A stretch of DNA of 64,000 nucleotides from Leptothrix sp. (in: b-proteobacteria) (GTDB taxonomy: Bacteria; Pseudomonadota; Gammaproteobacteria; Burkholderiales; Burkholderiaceae_C): NCBI GenBank assembly GCA_013822265.1, contig PNKD01000003.1:26199-90198 (forward strand). Direction: 5' to 3'. Shown one piece after another: positions 1 through 9,195 of the stretch (the stretch's first letter is position 1; every line of letters begins with the position of its first letter). The position numbers were made by a program, and so were the translations under genes. The notes beneath the pieces are model-generated. The model was not told the DNA's origin and did no database searches. It saw only the letters and a program-made list of their open reading frames with translations.

Positions 1-467
1 TCCTGCAGCATCGTGCCCACCGTGACGCCGCGGCTGAGGTGGCTGCGGAACTTCACCCACTCGAACAGGGTGCCGGGGTCGCGCTCGAAGCTGTCGTCCT
101 TCAACAGCCGCATGAACTCGAGCCAGGTCTGGTTCTGCGTCTCCCAGACCTCGGTCGTCAGCGCACCGCGCACGGCGCGAGCATTCTCGCGCGCCGCACG
201 CACGCACGAGGCGATGCTCGACGGGTTGGCCTCGTCGCGCACCATGAAGTCCATCACATTGCGCGCCGTGACCTCGTCGTACTTCTTCGAGAAGCTCCAG
301 GTCAGCTCGCTGATCGACAGCAGCCCGCGCCAGCCCTGCACGGCCGTGTCGACGCTCTGCGGCAGCAGGCTGGTCTGGTAGTTCACGTCGAGCATGCGCG
401 CGGTGTTTTCGGCGCGCTCCATGTAGCGCGCCATCCAGAACAGGTGGTCGGCGGTTCGCGAGAGCAT
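1..467 (-). CDS. alpha-E domain protein (DUF403), 3' end outside window
   Basis: The N-terminal 155 codons of an alpha-E protein are visible; the stop lies beyond base 1. The protein opens MLSRTADHLFWMARYMERAE, the signature of the alpha-helical alpha-E family (about 310 residues when complete). An AAGGAG ribosome site lies about 6 bases before the ATG at 467. In known genomes this family sits beside circularly permuted ATP-grasp proteins and transglutaminases, and comparative genomics predicts a role in making or modifying a peptide; the biochemical role is unproven. It starts 15 bp after the ATP-grasp gene stop, so the two are almost certainly co-transcribed. A second alpha-E domain is fused to the ATP-grasp protein encoded at 2915-5500. 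Confidence 0.9.
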   Translation of the reverse strand, partial: MLSRTADHLFWMARYMERAENTARMLDVNYQTSLLPQSVDTAVQGWRGLLSISELTWSFSKKYDEVTARNVMDFMVRDEANPSSIASCVRAARENARAVRGALTTEVWETQNQTWLEFMRLLKDDSFERDPGTLFEWVKFRSHLSRGVTVGTMLQ

Positions 468-482
468 CTTCGTTCTCCTTGG

Positions 483-1934
483 TCAGCGTTCCAGGACCCA
501 GGTGTCCTTGGTGCCGCCACCCTGGCTGCTGTTGACGACGAGCGAGCCCTCCTTCAGCGCCACGCGGGTCAGCCCGCCCGGCACCGTCTGCACCTCCTTG
601 CCCGAGTTGAGCACGTAGGGCCGCAGGTCGATGTGGCGCGGCGCGACGCCGCTTTCGACAAAGGTCGGGCAGGTGCTCAGCGACAGCGTGGGCTGGGCGA
701 TGTAGTTGTCGGGCCGGGCCTTGACCACGGCCTTGAACTCCTCGATCTCGGCCTGCGTCGACGCCGGCCCGACCAGCATGCCGTAGCCGCCGGCGCCGTG
801 CACCTCCTTGACCACCAGTTCGGCCATGTGGTCCAGCACGTACTTCAGGTCGCCGGCGTCGCGGCACATGTAGGTCGGCACGTTGTTGAGGATGGGCTTC
901 TCGCCGAGGTAGAACTCGATCATCTTCGGCACGTAGGGATAGATGCTCTTGTCGTCGGCGATGCCGGTGCCCACGGCGTTGGACAGCGTGATGTTGCCGG
1001 CGCGGTAGACGTCGATCAGCCCGGCGCAGCCCAGCGTGCTGTCGGCGCGGAAGACCTTGGGGTCGAGGAAGTCGTCGTCGACGCGGCGGTAGATCACGTC
1101 CACGCGCCGCGGGCCCCGCGTGGTGCGCATGTAGACGAAACCCTCGCGCACGAACAGATCCTGGCCCTCGACGAGCTCGACGCCCATCTGCTGCGCCAGG
1201 AAGGCATGCTCGAAGTAGGCGCTGTTGTACATGCCCGGCGTCAGCACCACCACCGTGGGCTCGTTGACGCCGGCCGGCGCCACCGCACGCAGCGTTTCCA
1301 GCAGCAGGTCGGGGTAGTGCGCCACCGGGGCCACGCGGTGCATCGCGAAGAGCTCGGGGAACAGCCTCATCATCATCTTGCGGTTCTCGAGCATGTAGCT
1401 CACGCCGCTGGGCACGCGCAGGTTGTCCTCGAGCACGTAGTAGGTGCCGCCGCCGTCGGCCGAATCCTCGAAGTTCGCGGCGCGCACGATGTCGATGCCC
1501 GAGATGTGCGAGTACACCTGCCCGGGCACGTCGACGTTCATCATCTCGGGGCGGAACTGCGCGTTTTTCAGCACCTGCTCGGCCGGTACGACGCCGGCGC
1601 GCAGGATGTCCTGGTCGTGGTAGACGTCGTGGATGAAGCGGTTCAGCGCCGTCACGCGCTGCGCCAGGCCGGCCGCCATCGCCGCCCACTCGTGCTGCGG
1701 GATGACGCGCGGGATGAGGTCGAAGGGGATCAGCCGCTCGGTGCCGGCGCCGGTGTCGTCCTTCGCGCCGTAGACGGCGAAGGTGATGCCGACGCGGCGG
1801 AAGATCATCTCGGCCTCTTCGCGCCGGGCCTTCATGGTGGCGTGCGGCTGCCGCGCCAGCCAGCGCTCGTAGACGCGGTACTGTTCGCGCACGGCGCGGT
1901 CTGCGGTGAGCATCTCGTCGAAGGCCGGCATCAT
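483..1934 (-). CDS. circularly permuted ATP-grasp protein (DUF404/DUF407)
   Basis: A 483-residue protein of the circularly permuted type 2 ATP-grasp family. Recognisable family blocks include NRFIHDVYHDQDIL near residue 105, the region around YYVLEDNLRVPSGVSYMLEN near 165, and the C-terminal TLSLSTCPTFVESG followed by DLRPYVLNSG and VPGGLTRVAL. ATP-grasp enzymes join a carboxylate to an amine or thiol through an acyl-phosphate, so a peptide-ligase-like role is predicted; the substrate is unknown. The start shows ATG ATG at 1934/1931, with GGAG about 11 bases ahead of the first. It lies between the short transglutaminase gene (17 bp upstream) and the alpha-E gene, the usual order for this cluster. 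Cytoplasmic: no signal peptide or membrane segment. Confidence 0.92.
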   Translation of the reverse strand: MMPAFDEMLTADRAVREQYRVYERWLARQPHATMKARREEAEMIFRRVGITFAVYGAKDDTGAGTERLIPFDLIPRVIPQHEWAAMAAGLAQRVTALNRFIHDVYHDQDILRAGVVPAEQVLKNAQFRPEMMNVDVPGQVYSHISGIDIVRAANFEDSADGGGTYYVLEDNLRVPSGVSYMLENRKMMMRLFPELFAMHRVAPVAHYPDLLLETLRAVAPAGVNEPTVVVLTPGMYNSAYFEHAFLAQQMGVELVEGQDLFVREGFVYMRTTRGPRRVDVIYRRVDDDFLDPKVFRADSTLGCAGLIDVYRAGNITLSNAVGTGIADDKSIYPYVPKMIEFYLGEKPILNNVPTYMCRDAGDLKYVLDHMAELVVKEVHGAGGYGMLVGPASTQAEIEEFKAVVKARPDNYIAQPTLSLSTCPTFVESGVAPRHIDLRPYVLNSGKEVQTVPGGLTRVALKEGSLVVNSSQGGGTKDTWVLER

Positions 1935-1950
1935 GGTGTTTTGATCTCCA

Positions 1951-2901
1951 TCAGGGCATCACTGGCAACTCGCGTTCCGGGGCATCGCCGGCAGCCGGCA
2001 GCACCCTCGTGCGCACGGCCACCTCGAGCGTGTGGCGGCCGCCGCCGCGGATGACGCCACGCAGCGGCGTGACGTCGCCGAAGTCGCGCCCCACCGCCAC
2101 GCGCACGTGGCCGCTGCCCGGCACGACGTCGTTGGTGGGGTCGAGGTCGAGCCAGCCCGCACTTGGGCCTTCAGCGGGCACGCCCGGCGTGCCCGGGCAC
2201 CATACCTGCACCCAGGCGTGCGAGGCATCGGCGCCCTGCAGGGCGGCCCCGCCCTCGGGGGCGCGGGTCAGCAGGTAGCCGCTGACGTAGCGCACCGGCA
2301 GGCCCAGCATGCGCATGGCGCCGGCCATCAGGTGCGCGAAGTCCTGGCAGACGCCGCGCTTGTGCGCCCACACCTCGGCCAGCGGGGTGTCGATGTCGGT
2401 GCTCCGGCTCTGGTAGCTGAAGTCGGCGTGCACGCGGTGCATCAGTTCGACGGCGGCCTCGGCCACCGGCCGCCCGGGGCGGAACGACGGCGCCGCGTAG
2501 CGCTTCAGTGGCGGCAGCTGCGGCACAAAGGGCGACGGCAGCGCGAATTCCAGCACCGGCTGGAACGGCGCCGCCGCCACGTAGCGCAGGCTTTCGGCCA
2601 GCGCCTGCCAGGGTGGCGACAAGGCAGCCTGCAGGCCGGCAAAGCGCGGCTCGACCTGCACGCGGCTGGTGGCACGCACCTGCAGGCGCGTGTGCGGCTG
2701 CGCCAGGCTGAAGTGGCACTCGAGGTTGCCCGCCGCGTCGGCGCCCTCATGCCGGTAGCCGGGCTGGGGGTCGATGCAGAGATCGAAGGCCACGAGCCGC
2801 TGGTGCGCGTCGGACAGCGGCCGCAGGTGCGCCAGGTGGTGGGCCAGCGACACCGGGGCGGCGTAGTCGTAGCGCGTGTCGTGGGTGATCTCGAGCAGCA
2901 T
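1951..2901 (-). CDS. transglutaminase-like cysteine peptidase family protein
   Basis: A 316-residue protein with a bacterial transglutaminase N-terminal domain (MLLEITHDTRYDYAAPV, typical of the family) and a transglutaminase core. The catalytic triad is visible: Cys185 in KRGVCQDFAH, His228 in ASHAW and Asp254 in LDLDPTND. The frame is open upstream, but the ATG at 2901 begins the conserved family N-terminus and lies 13 bp after the stop of the preceding gene, so that start was chosen. Members of this family in ATP-grasp/alpha-E clusters are thought to cleave or cross-link a peptide product; the substrate is unknown. No signal peptide, so it is probably cytoplasmic. Confidence 0.92.
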   Translation of the reverse strand: MLLEITHDTRYDYAAPVSLAHHLAHLRPLSDAHQRLVAFDLCIDPQPGYRHEGADAAGNLECHFSLAQPHTRLQVRATSRVQVEPRFAGLQAALSPPWQALAESLRYVAAAPFQPVLEFALPSPFVPQLPPLKRYAAPSFRPGRPVAEAAVELMHRVHADFSYQSRSTDIDTPLAEVWAHKRGVCQDFAHLMAGAMRMLGLPVRYVSGYLLTRAPEGGAALQGADASHAWVQVWCPGTPGVPAEGPSAGWLDLDPTNDVVPGSGHVRVAVGRDFGDVTPLRGVIRGGGRHTLEVAVRTRVLPAAGDAPERELPVMP

Positions 2902-2914
2902 CGGAAGTCGAGGC

Positions 2915-5500
2915 TCAGACCCGCTGGTCGACGCCCTGGGCGAGGGTGAAGAAGAGTTCGCCGACAAGGTCGGCCAGTGCCGCGGCGCCACGGCCGAGTT
3001 GCAGCGACAGCGCGTGCAGCGCCTGCGCGATGGCCGCGTCGTCGGCGCCGCGCAGCGATTCCAGCGTCAGGCCGGCGCCATCGGCCGGCAGCAGTTCGAG
3101 CAGCGGCACCTGCAGCTCCGGCGGGCCCGGCAGCTTGCCGATCTCGGTGCGCAGCCGGCGCAGCACGCCGGCGAACGAGCGCGGGTTGGCGCTGTCCAGC
3201 ACCAGCAGGTCGGTGACAGCCAGCAGGCCCTCGTGGCGCTGGTAGCGCGCGCGGAAGGTGATGATGCTGTCGAACAGCTCGAGCAGCATGTCGATGCCGG
3301 CGGCACTGTCGAGCGCGTGCGCCTCGAGGAAGACACGCATGTGGGTGGTGACGGCGATCAGCCGCTCGGCGAGGCGGCCCACGGTCATCAGGCGCCAGCC
3401 GTGGTCGCGCGTCATGCGGTCGCTCTGCGCACCGGTCACGGCCGCCAGCCGCAGCGCCAGGCGGTCCAGCGCGGGCAGCACCTGCTGGCGCGAGGGCAGG
3501 TCGCCGGCAGCACATTCCAGTGCCTGCCCGAATCCTTCGCGCATCGAACGGATGAGGCCCCAGTGTTCGACCGACAGGCGTTCGCGCAGCGCCATCGAGG
3601 CACGTTCCAGTGCCGTGAGGTTGTAGGCCACGCTGGCCGTGCCGTCCTGCGCGTCGGTGCGCCCCAGGCCAGCCAGCAGCGCACGCTCGAACAGGCCGGC
3701 GCTCTGCACGAGGGTGGGCACCCCCAGCGGGGCCAGGCCGACGCTCACGCACAACGTCGACAGCGCCGCCAGCAGCTCGGGCGGGGCTTCGCTGTCGGCG
3801 TCGACGAACAGCAGCGTGGCGCGCGCCAGGCGCGCGAGTTGTTCGGCGCGCTCGGTGTAGCGGCCCAGCCAGAACAGGTTCTCGCCGGTGCGGCTGCTCA
3901 CCGGGCGACGGCGCATCGCGATGTCGTCCACTTCCAGCCGCTTGGGCAGCATGCTGAAGGTGTCGACCGGGCCGTCGGTCAGCACCCAGGTGTCGAGACT
4001 GGTGCCGCCGCGCTGCATGCTGACGCTGCCGTCCTCGCGCCGCGCCACGCGCGTCATGCCGCCCGGCAGCACGCGCCAGCGGCCGTTGCCGTCGGCAATG
4101 GCATACACGCGCACCATCGCAGGGCGGGGGCTGAGGGCGCCGTCACCCCAGATCGGGGCGCGCGAGAACCGCAGCCGCCCCTGCACCGTCCAGGCGTCGG
4201 GATCGTCGTCGATGGCCGCCGACCGGGACCGGCGCACATGAGAGGCCCGGCCACTGCCCGGAAAGGTGCTGCGCACGATCTTGTCGTCGAGGTGGTCGCG
4301 CACGTCGGCCCAGGCCGCGGCCTCGCCGCACCACCAGGTGGGCAGCGAGGGCAGCAGCAGGTCTTCGCCGGTCAGCCGCCGCGCCACGCCGGGCATGAAA
4401 CCCTGGATCGCGGGCGATTCGAGAAAGGCGCTGCCCATCGCGTTGGCCATCACCACGGTGCCGGCGCGCGCGGCCTGCAGCAGGCCGGGCACGCCCAGCG
4501 TGCTGTCGGGGCGAAGTTCCAGCGGGTCGCACCAGTCGTCGTCGAGGCGGCGCAGCAGGCCGTGCACGGGCTCCAGCCCCTGCACCGTCTTCAGAAAGAG
4601 GCGATCGCCGCGCACCGTGAGATCACCGCCCTCGACCAGCGGCAGGCCCAGGTAGCGCGCCAGGTAGGCGTGCTCGAAGTAGGTCTCGCTGTAGGGGCCG
4701 GGCGTGAGCAGCACGACGCGCGGCGCGCCGTCGCCCAGGCGCAGCGCGACCTCGCGCGCGGCGGCGTCCAGGGTGTCGAGCAGGCAGCGGTAGCTGCTGG
4801 CGATGCGCTGCACGTGCAGGTCGCGGAAGGCCTCGGGGAACTGGCGTGCCACGACCATGCGGTTGTGCATCACGTAGCCCAGGCCCGACGGGCCCTGCGT
4901 GCGCTGCGACACCTGCCACCAGCGGCCGTCGGGCCCGCGCGCGATGTCGAAGGCGGCGATGAACAGGTGCATGCCCTGCGGCGGCACGACGCCGATCATG
5001 GGCCGCAGCCAGCCCGGGTGGCGCAGCAGCAGCGCGGGCGGCAGCAAGCCTTCGCGCAGCAGGTGCTGCGGGCCGTAGAGGTCGGCGAGCATGCGTTGCA
5101 GCAGGTCGGCGCGCTGCCTCACGCCGGCCTCGATGCCGGCCCACTCGGCAGGCTCGATCAGCAGCGGCAGCAGCTCCAGCGACCAGGCCCGCGCCGCGGC
5201 GCCGACCTTGGGGTCGTCGCTGAAGACGTTGTGCGTGACGCCGTCCATCTGGATGCGCTGCGCCACCTGGCCGACACGCCGGTCGAGGTCGTCGGCCAGC
5301 TCGGCGCCGGCTGCCGGCGCGGGCAGGGCCTGCGCGAATCGCCGCCACGCGCCGCGCAACGCACCGTCGGGGCCGCGCAACTCGTCCCACACGCCCGGCT
5401 CGGCCGGCAGGGCCCGCGACGACAGCGTGTGCAGCCCGGCATCACCGTTGCCGAAGGCGGTTTCGAAGGGCAGCGAACTTTGCGACTGGGTCTGTGCCAT
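2915..5500 (-). CDS. fused circularly permuted ATP-grasp and alpha-E domain protein
   Basis: An 861-residue fusion. Residues about 60-480 are a circularly permuted ATP-grasp domain paralogous to the one at 483-1934 (compare GPSGLGYVMHNRMVVARQFP and LTPGPYSETYFEHAYLARYL). From about residue 533 an alpha-E domain begins (SRTGENLFWLGRYTERAEQL), matching the separate alpha-E protein at 1-467. The fusion shows directly that the two activities work together. It lies between two transglutaminase genes, 13 bp before the short one and about 29 bp after the giant one, in a single minus-strand operon. Ligase chemistry is inferred from the family; the substrate is unknown. The divergence between the two copies suggests an old duplication or two parallel pathways rather than a recent repeat. 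Confidence 0.92.
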   Translation of the reverse strand: MAQTQSQSSLPFETAFGNGDAGLHTLSSRALPAEPGVWDELRGPDGALRGAWRRFAQALPAPAAGAELADDLDRRVGQVAQRIQMDGVTHNVFSDDPKVGAAARAWSLELLPLLIEPAEWAGIEAGVRQRADLLQRMLADLYGPQHLLREGLLPPALLLRHPGWLRPMIGVVPPQGMHLFIAAFDIARGPDGRWWQVSQRTQGPSGLGYVMHNRMVVARQFPEAFRDLHVQRIASSYRCLLDTLDAAAREVALRLGDGAPRVVLLTPGPYSETYFEHAYLARYLGLPLVEGGDLTVRGDRLFLKTVQGLEPVHGLLRRLDDDWCDPLELRPDSTLGVPGLLQAARAGTVVMANAMGSAFLESPAIQGFMPGVARRLTGEDLLLPSLPTWWCGEAAAWADVRDHLDDKIVRSTFPGSGRASHVRRSRSAAIDDDPDAWTVQGRLRFSRAPIWGDGALSPRPAMVRVYAIADGNGRWRVLPGGMTRVARREDGSVSMQRGGTSLDTWVLTDGPVDTFSMLPKRLEVDDIAMRRRPVSSRTGENLFWLGRYTERAEQLARLARATLLFVDADSEAPPELLAALSTLCVSVGLAPLGVPTLVQSAGLFERALLAGLGRTDAQDGTASVAYNLTALERASMALRERLSVEHWGLIRSMREGFGQALECAAGDLPSRQQVLPALDRLALRLAAVTGAQSDRMTRDHGWRLMTVGRLAERLIAVTTHMRVFLEAHALDSAAGIDMLLELFDSIITFRARYQRHEGLLAVTDLLVLDSANPRSFAGVLRRLRTEIGKLPGPPELQVPLLELLPADGAGLTLESLRGADDAAIAQALHALSLQLGRGAAALADLVGELFFTLAQGVDQRV

Positions 5501-5529
5501 CGGGCCGTCGGGTGGGGGCGATGCGGCGG

Positions 5530-8500
5530 TCAGCGCCGCAGGTCCATGGTGAACGGGTGCTCGAGGCTGGGCGTGGCGGCCTGCACGTCGATGACGCCCG
5601 GCGTGTGTCCGAAGCGGAAAAAGCGCGACAGGCGCCGGCTCTCGGCCTCGTAGCTGTTGACCGGCAAGGTCTCGTGGCTGCGGCCGCCCGGGTGCGCCAC
5701 GTGGTAGCGGCAGCCGCCCAGGCTGCGTCCTTTGCCTCGCGCTTGCCAGGTGTCGACGAGGTCGAAAGTCAGCGGCGCATGCACCTTGATCGTCGGGTGC
5801 AGCGCCGAGGGCGGCTGCCAGGCGCGGTAGCGCACGCCGCCGACGAACTCGCCGATGCGGCCGGTAGGCTGCAGCGGCAGCGCGCGGCCGTTGACGGTGA
5901 CGACGTGGCGGTTGCCGTTGAGGCCCGTGGCCTTGACCTCCAGCCGCTCGAGCGACGAATCGACGTAACGCACCGTGCCGCCGGCCGAGCCCTCTTCACC
6001 CATCACGTGCCAGGGTTCGAGCGCGTTGCGCAGCGTGAGCTCGACGCCGGCCACGGCGATGTCGCCAATGAGCGGGAAGCGGAACGCGAAGTGCGGCGCG
6101 AACCAGGCGCTGTCGAAGGCGAAGCCGGCGGCGACGAGGTCGGCCATGACACCGTCGAAGTCCATCTGCACGAAGGTCGGCAGCAGGAAGCGGTCGTGCA
6201 GGCCGGTGCCCCAGCGTGTCAGCCGCGTGGCACCGCGGCCGCGGTAGGGCTGCTTCCAGAACCAGGCCAGCAGCGCACGCAGCAGCAGCTGCTGCGCCAG
6301 GCTCATGCGGGCATGCGGCGGCATCTCGAAGGCGCGCAGCTCGAGCAGGCCCAGCCGGCCGGTGGGGCCGTCGGGCGAGTAGAGCTTGTCGATGCAGAAC
6401 TCGCTGCGGTGGGTGTTGCCGCTAACGTCGACCAGCAGGTTGCGCAGGCTGCGGTCGATGACCCAGGGCGGCACCTGGCCGCCGGCCGTGGCGCCGTAGA
6501 GGGCCTGCTGGCGCTCGAGTTCGGCCAGGCCGATCTCGACCTCGTAGACCTGGTCGCCGCGGGCCTCGTCCAAACGCGGCGCCTGGCTCGTGGGGCCGAT
6601 GAACATGCCGCTGAACAGGTAGCTCAGCGAGGGGTGGTTGTGCCAGTAGGTGATGAGGCTGGCCAGCACGTCGGGCCGGCGCAGGAAGGGGCTGTCGGCC
6701 GGCGTGGCGCCGCCCAGCACGAAGTGGTTGCCGCCGCCGGTGCCGGTGTGGCGGCCGTCGAGCATGAACTTCTCGGTCGACAGCCGCGTCCGGTGCGCGG
6801 CCTCGTAGAGGAACTCGGTGTGGTCGACGAGTTCGGCCCAGTCGTGCGCGGGGTGGATGTTGACCTCGATGACGCCCGGGTCGGGCGTCACGGCCAGCGA
6901 CTTCAGGCGCGGGTCACGCGGCGGCGGGTAGCCCTCGAGCACGACCTTCATCGCCAGCTCGGCGCAGGTGGCCTCGACGGCGGCCACGAGCTCGAGGTAG
7001 TCCTCCAGGTGCTTCAGCGGCGGCATGAAGACGTAGAGCACGCCGCTCTTGCCGCCATGCTGCTGCTCGGCCTTGGGGCCGTTGCCGCGCTGCGGATCGC
7101 GCACCTCGACGCACAGCGCGGTGCGCGTGAGCTCGCCGGCCGATTCGAAGCGCGCGGGCGGGGCCAGCGGGTCGCGCGGGAAGGGCGTGACCGGCTCGTG
7201 CTCGGTGCCCGCGCCGTCGATGCCGGCGCCACCGCCCTTGCCCGCAGCGCCACCGCGGCGCGCTGCGACGCGGCCGGCCACGGCACCATGGCCCGCCAGG
7301 CCCGCGGCTGCAGCGCCGCGGCCGCCTGGGCCTGCTTCACCTTGGCCGGCGCCGGTTTCGGCGCGCCCGTACAGCGCCTGCTGCATGCGCAGCGCGGCGG
7401 CCGAAGGCAGGGGCACCTGCGGTGCAAACGGGTCCTGCACCATCGTGAAGGGCTGGTCGCCCTCGGCGGCCCAGGCCTGCGAGTCGAGCGGCAGGCGCCA
7501 GCCCATCGGCGAATCGCCCGGGATCAGGTACAGGCGGTCGTCGCGCAGGAACCAGGGGCCGGTGATCCACGCCGGGCCGGCGGCCGTGGCCTGCCACTCA
7601 CGCCTGAGCGGCAGCAAATAGCCCACGGTGGCGTCCAACCCTTGGGTGAAGACGCGGCGCAGGCGCGCGCGCTCGAGCTCGTCGTCCAGCCGCGCGTCGA
7701 AGGGGTCGACGTTCACCGGCAGGCGCCGCTCGCGCCACAGGTAGTAGTAGGTGTCCTCGAAGGTCGGCTGCACGAAGGCGGTGGGCAGGCCGAGCCGGCG
7801 CGTCAACGTGTGCAGGAAGGTCTTGGCGTCGTCGGCGGTGCAGCGGTGGGTCTCGCGCTCGTCGGCGAAGAGGCTGGGGTCGGTCCAGCAGGGCTGGCCG
7901 TCGGCGCGCCAGCAGATGCTCAGCGCCCAGCGCGGCAGCTGCTCGCCGGGGTACCACTTGCCCTGGCCGAAGTGCAGGAAGGCGCCCTGGCCGTAGCGCG
8001 CCGCCAGCTTGTGCACCAGCCCGGTGGCCAGGCCGCGCTTGGTGGGGCCCAGCGCGTCGGTGTTCCACTCGGCGGCGTCGCGGTCGTCGACGGCCACGAA
8101 GGTGGGCTCGCCGCCCATCGTCAGCCGCACGTCCTGCGCCTGCAGCTTCGCGTCGACGTCGTGGCCGAGCTTGTCGATGGCACGCCACTGCTCGTCGCTG
8201 TAAGGCAGGGTGACACGCGGCGACTCGTAGATGCGCGTCACTTCCATGTGGTGCGAGAACTCGACCTCGCACTCGTCCACCGCGCCGCTCACGGGCGCGG
8301 CGGTGCTGGGTTCGGGCGTGCAGGCCACCGGGATGTGGCCCTCGCCGGCGAGCAGGCCGCTGGTCGGGTCCAGCCCGATCCAGCCCGCGCCGGGCAGGTA
8401 GACCTCGCACCAGGCATGCAGGTCGGTGAAGTCGACCTCGGCGCCGCTGGGGCCGTCCAGGCTCCTCACGTCGGGCTTGAGCTGGATGAGATAGCCCGAG

Positions 8501-9102
8501 ACGAAACGCGCCGCCAGCCCCAGGTGGCGCAGCGTCTGCACCAGCAGCCAGCCGGTGTCGCGGCACGAGCCGCTGCCGTTGGTGAGCGTGACCTCGGGCG
8601 TCTGCACGCCCGGCTCCATGCGGATCAGGTAGCTGATGTCGTGCTGCAGGCGCTGGTTGACGCCGACGAGGAAGTCGATGGTGCGCTGCTCGTCGAGCTT
8701 GATGCTCTCGACGAAGGCCTTCAAGCGCGGCGTGGGCTCGCACTTCGCGAGGTAGGGCACGAGGTCGAGCGCGGCGTCTTCGGTGTAGGTGAAGGGAAAG
8801 TTCTCGGCCTCGGGCTCGAGGAAGAAGTCGAAGGGGTTGAGCACCGACAGCTCGGCCACGAGGTCGACCGTGACCTTGAACTCACGCGTCATCTCCGGGA
8901 ACACCAGCCGCGCCGCGTAGTTGGCGAAGGGGTCCTGCTGCCAGTTGATGAAGTGGCCCGCCGGCTCGACGCGCAACGAGTAGCCGAGGATGCGTGTGCG
9001 GCAGTGCGGCGCCGGGCGCAGGCGCACGACCTGGGGGCCGAGCGTGACGCGGCGGTCGTAGCGGTAATGCGTGACGTGGTTCAGCGCAACATGGATGGAC
9101 AC
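5530..9102 (-). CDS. large transglutaminase / DUF2126 protein
   Basis: A 1190-residue protein, GTG start at 9102 with AGGAG about 10 bases ahead. Residues 1-90 are the bacterial transglutaminase N-terminal domain (MSIHVALNHVTHYRYDRRVT), followed by the core with Cys180 (NGSGSCRDTG), His229 (DLHAW) and Asp245 (GLDPTSG). The remaining ~850 residues are the DUF2126 region, with conserved stretches such as MGGEPTFVAVDDRDAAEWN and LDGRHTGTGGGNHFVLGG. Residues about 575-636 form a Gly/Ala-rich, low-complexity insert that looks disordered. This is the first gene of the minus-strand island and probably carries its promoter in the 93-bp gap after comEC. The two transglutaminases may process the same ATP-grasp product; that is inference. 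Confidence 0.92.
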   Translation of the reverse strand: MSIHVALNHVTHYRYDRRVTLGPQVVRLRPAPHCRTRILGYSLRVEPAGHFINWQQDPFANYAARLVFPEMTREFKVTVDLVAELSVLNPFDFFLEPEAENFPFTYTEDAALDLVPYLAKCEPTPRLKAFVESIKLDEQRTIDFLVGVNQRLQHDISYLIRMEPGVQTPEVTLTNGSGSCRDTGWLLVQTLRHLGLAARFVSGYLIQLKPDVRSLDGPSGAEVDFTDLHAWCEVYLPGAGWIGLDPTSGLLAGEGHIPVACTPEPSTAAPVSGAVDECEVEFSHHMEVTRIYESPRVTLPYSDEQWRAIDKLGHDVDAKLQAQDVRLTMGGEPTFVAVDDRDAAEWNTDALGPTKRGLATGLVHKLAARYGQGAFLHFGQGKWYPGEQLPRWALSICWRADGQPCWTDPSLFADERETHRCTADDAKTFLHTLTRRLGLPTAFVQPTFEDTYYYLWRERRLPVNVDPFDARLDDELERARLRRVFTQGLDATVGYLLPLRREWQATAAGPAWITGPWFLRDDRLYLIPGDSPMGWRLPLDSQAWAAEGDQPFTMVQDPFAPQVPLPSAAALRMQQALYGRAETGAGQGEAGPGGRGAAAAGLAGHGAVAGRVAARRGGAAGKGGGAGIDGAGTEHEPVTPFPRDPLAPPARFESAGELTRTALCVEVRDPQRGNGPKAEQQHGGKSGVLYVFMPPLKHLEDYLELVAAVEATCAELAMKVVLEGYPPPRDPRLKSLAVTPDPGVIEVNIHPAHDWAELVDHTEFLYEAAHRTRLSTEKFMLDGRHTGTGGGNHFVLGGATPADSPFLRRPDVLASLITYWHNHPSLSYLFSGMFIGPTSQAPRLDEARGDQVYEVEIGLAELERQQALYGATAGGQVPPWVIDRSLRNLLVDVSGNTHRSEFCIDKLYSPDGPTGRLGLLELRAFEMPPHARMSLAQQLLLRALLAWFWKQPYRGRGATRLTRWGTGLHDRFLLPTFVQMDFDGVMADLVAAGFAFDSAWFAPHFAFRFPLIGDIAVAGVELTLRNALEPWHVMGEEGSAGGTVRYVDSSLERLEVKATGLNGNRHVVTVNGRALPLQPTGRIGEFVGGVRYRAWQPPSALHPTIKVHAPLTFDLVDTWQARGKGRSLGGCRYHVAHPGGRSHETLPVNSYEAESRRLSRFFRFGHTPGVIDVQAATPSLEHPFTMDLRR

Positions 9103-9195
9103 GGGCGTGGGCTCCTGGGCTTTTTTGGGGGGTCGGCCATCGGTTCTTGCAAGCGGCGGGCCACGTTGCGGCTACACGGCCCGCAGCACGGCCCC

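Noticed and set aside
39..2054. A 671-codon plus-strand frame over the ATP-grasp gene
   Set aside because: Antisense shadow with skewed composition; the minus strand carries a conserved family.
9156..9184. GCGGGCC/GGCCCGC stem after comEC as a terminator
   Set aside because: Only 7 bp with a 15-base loop and no T-run on the minus strand.
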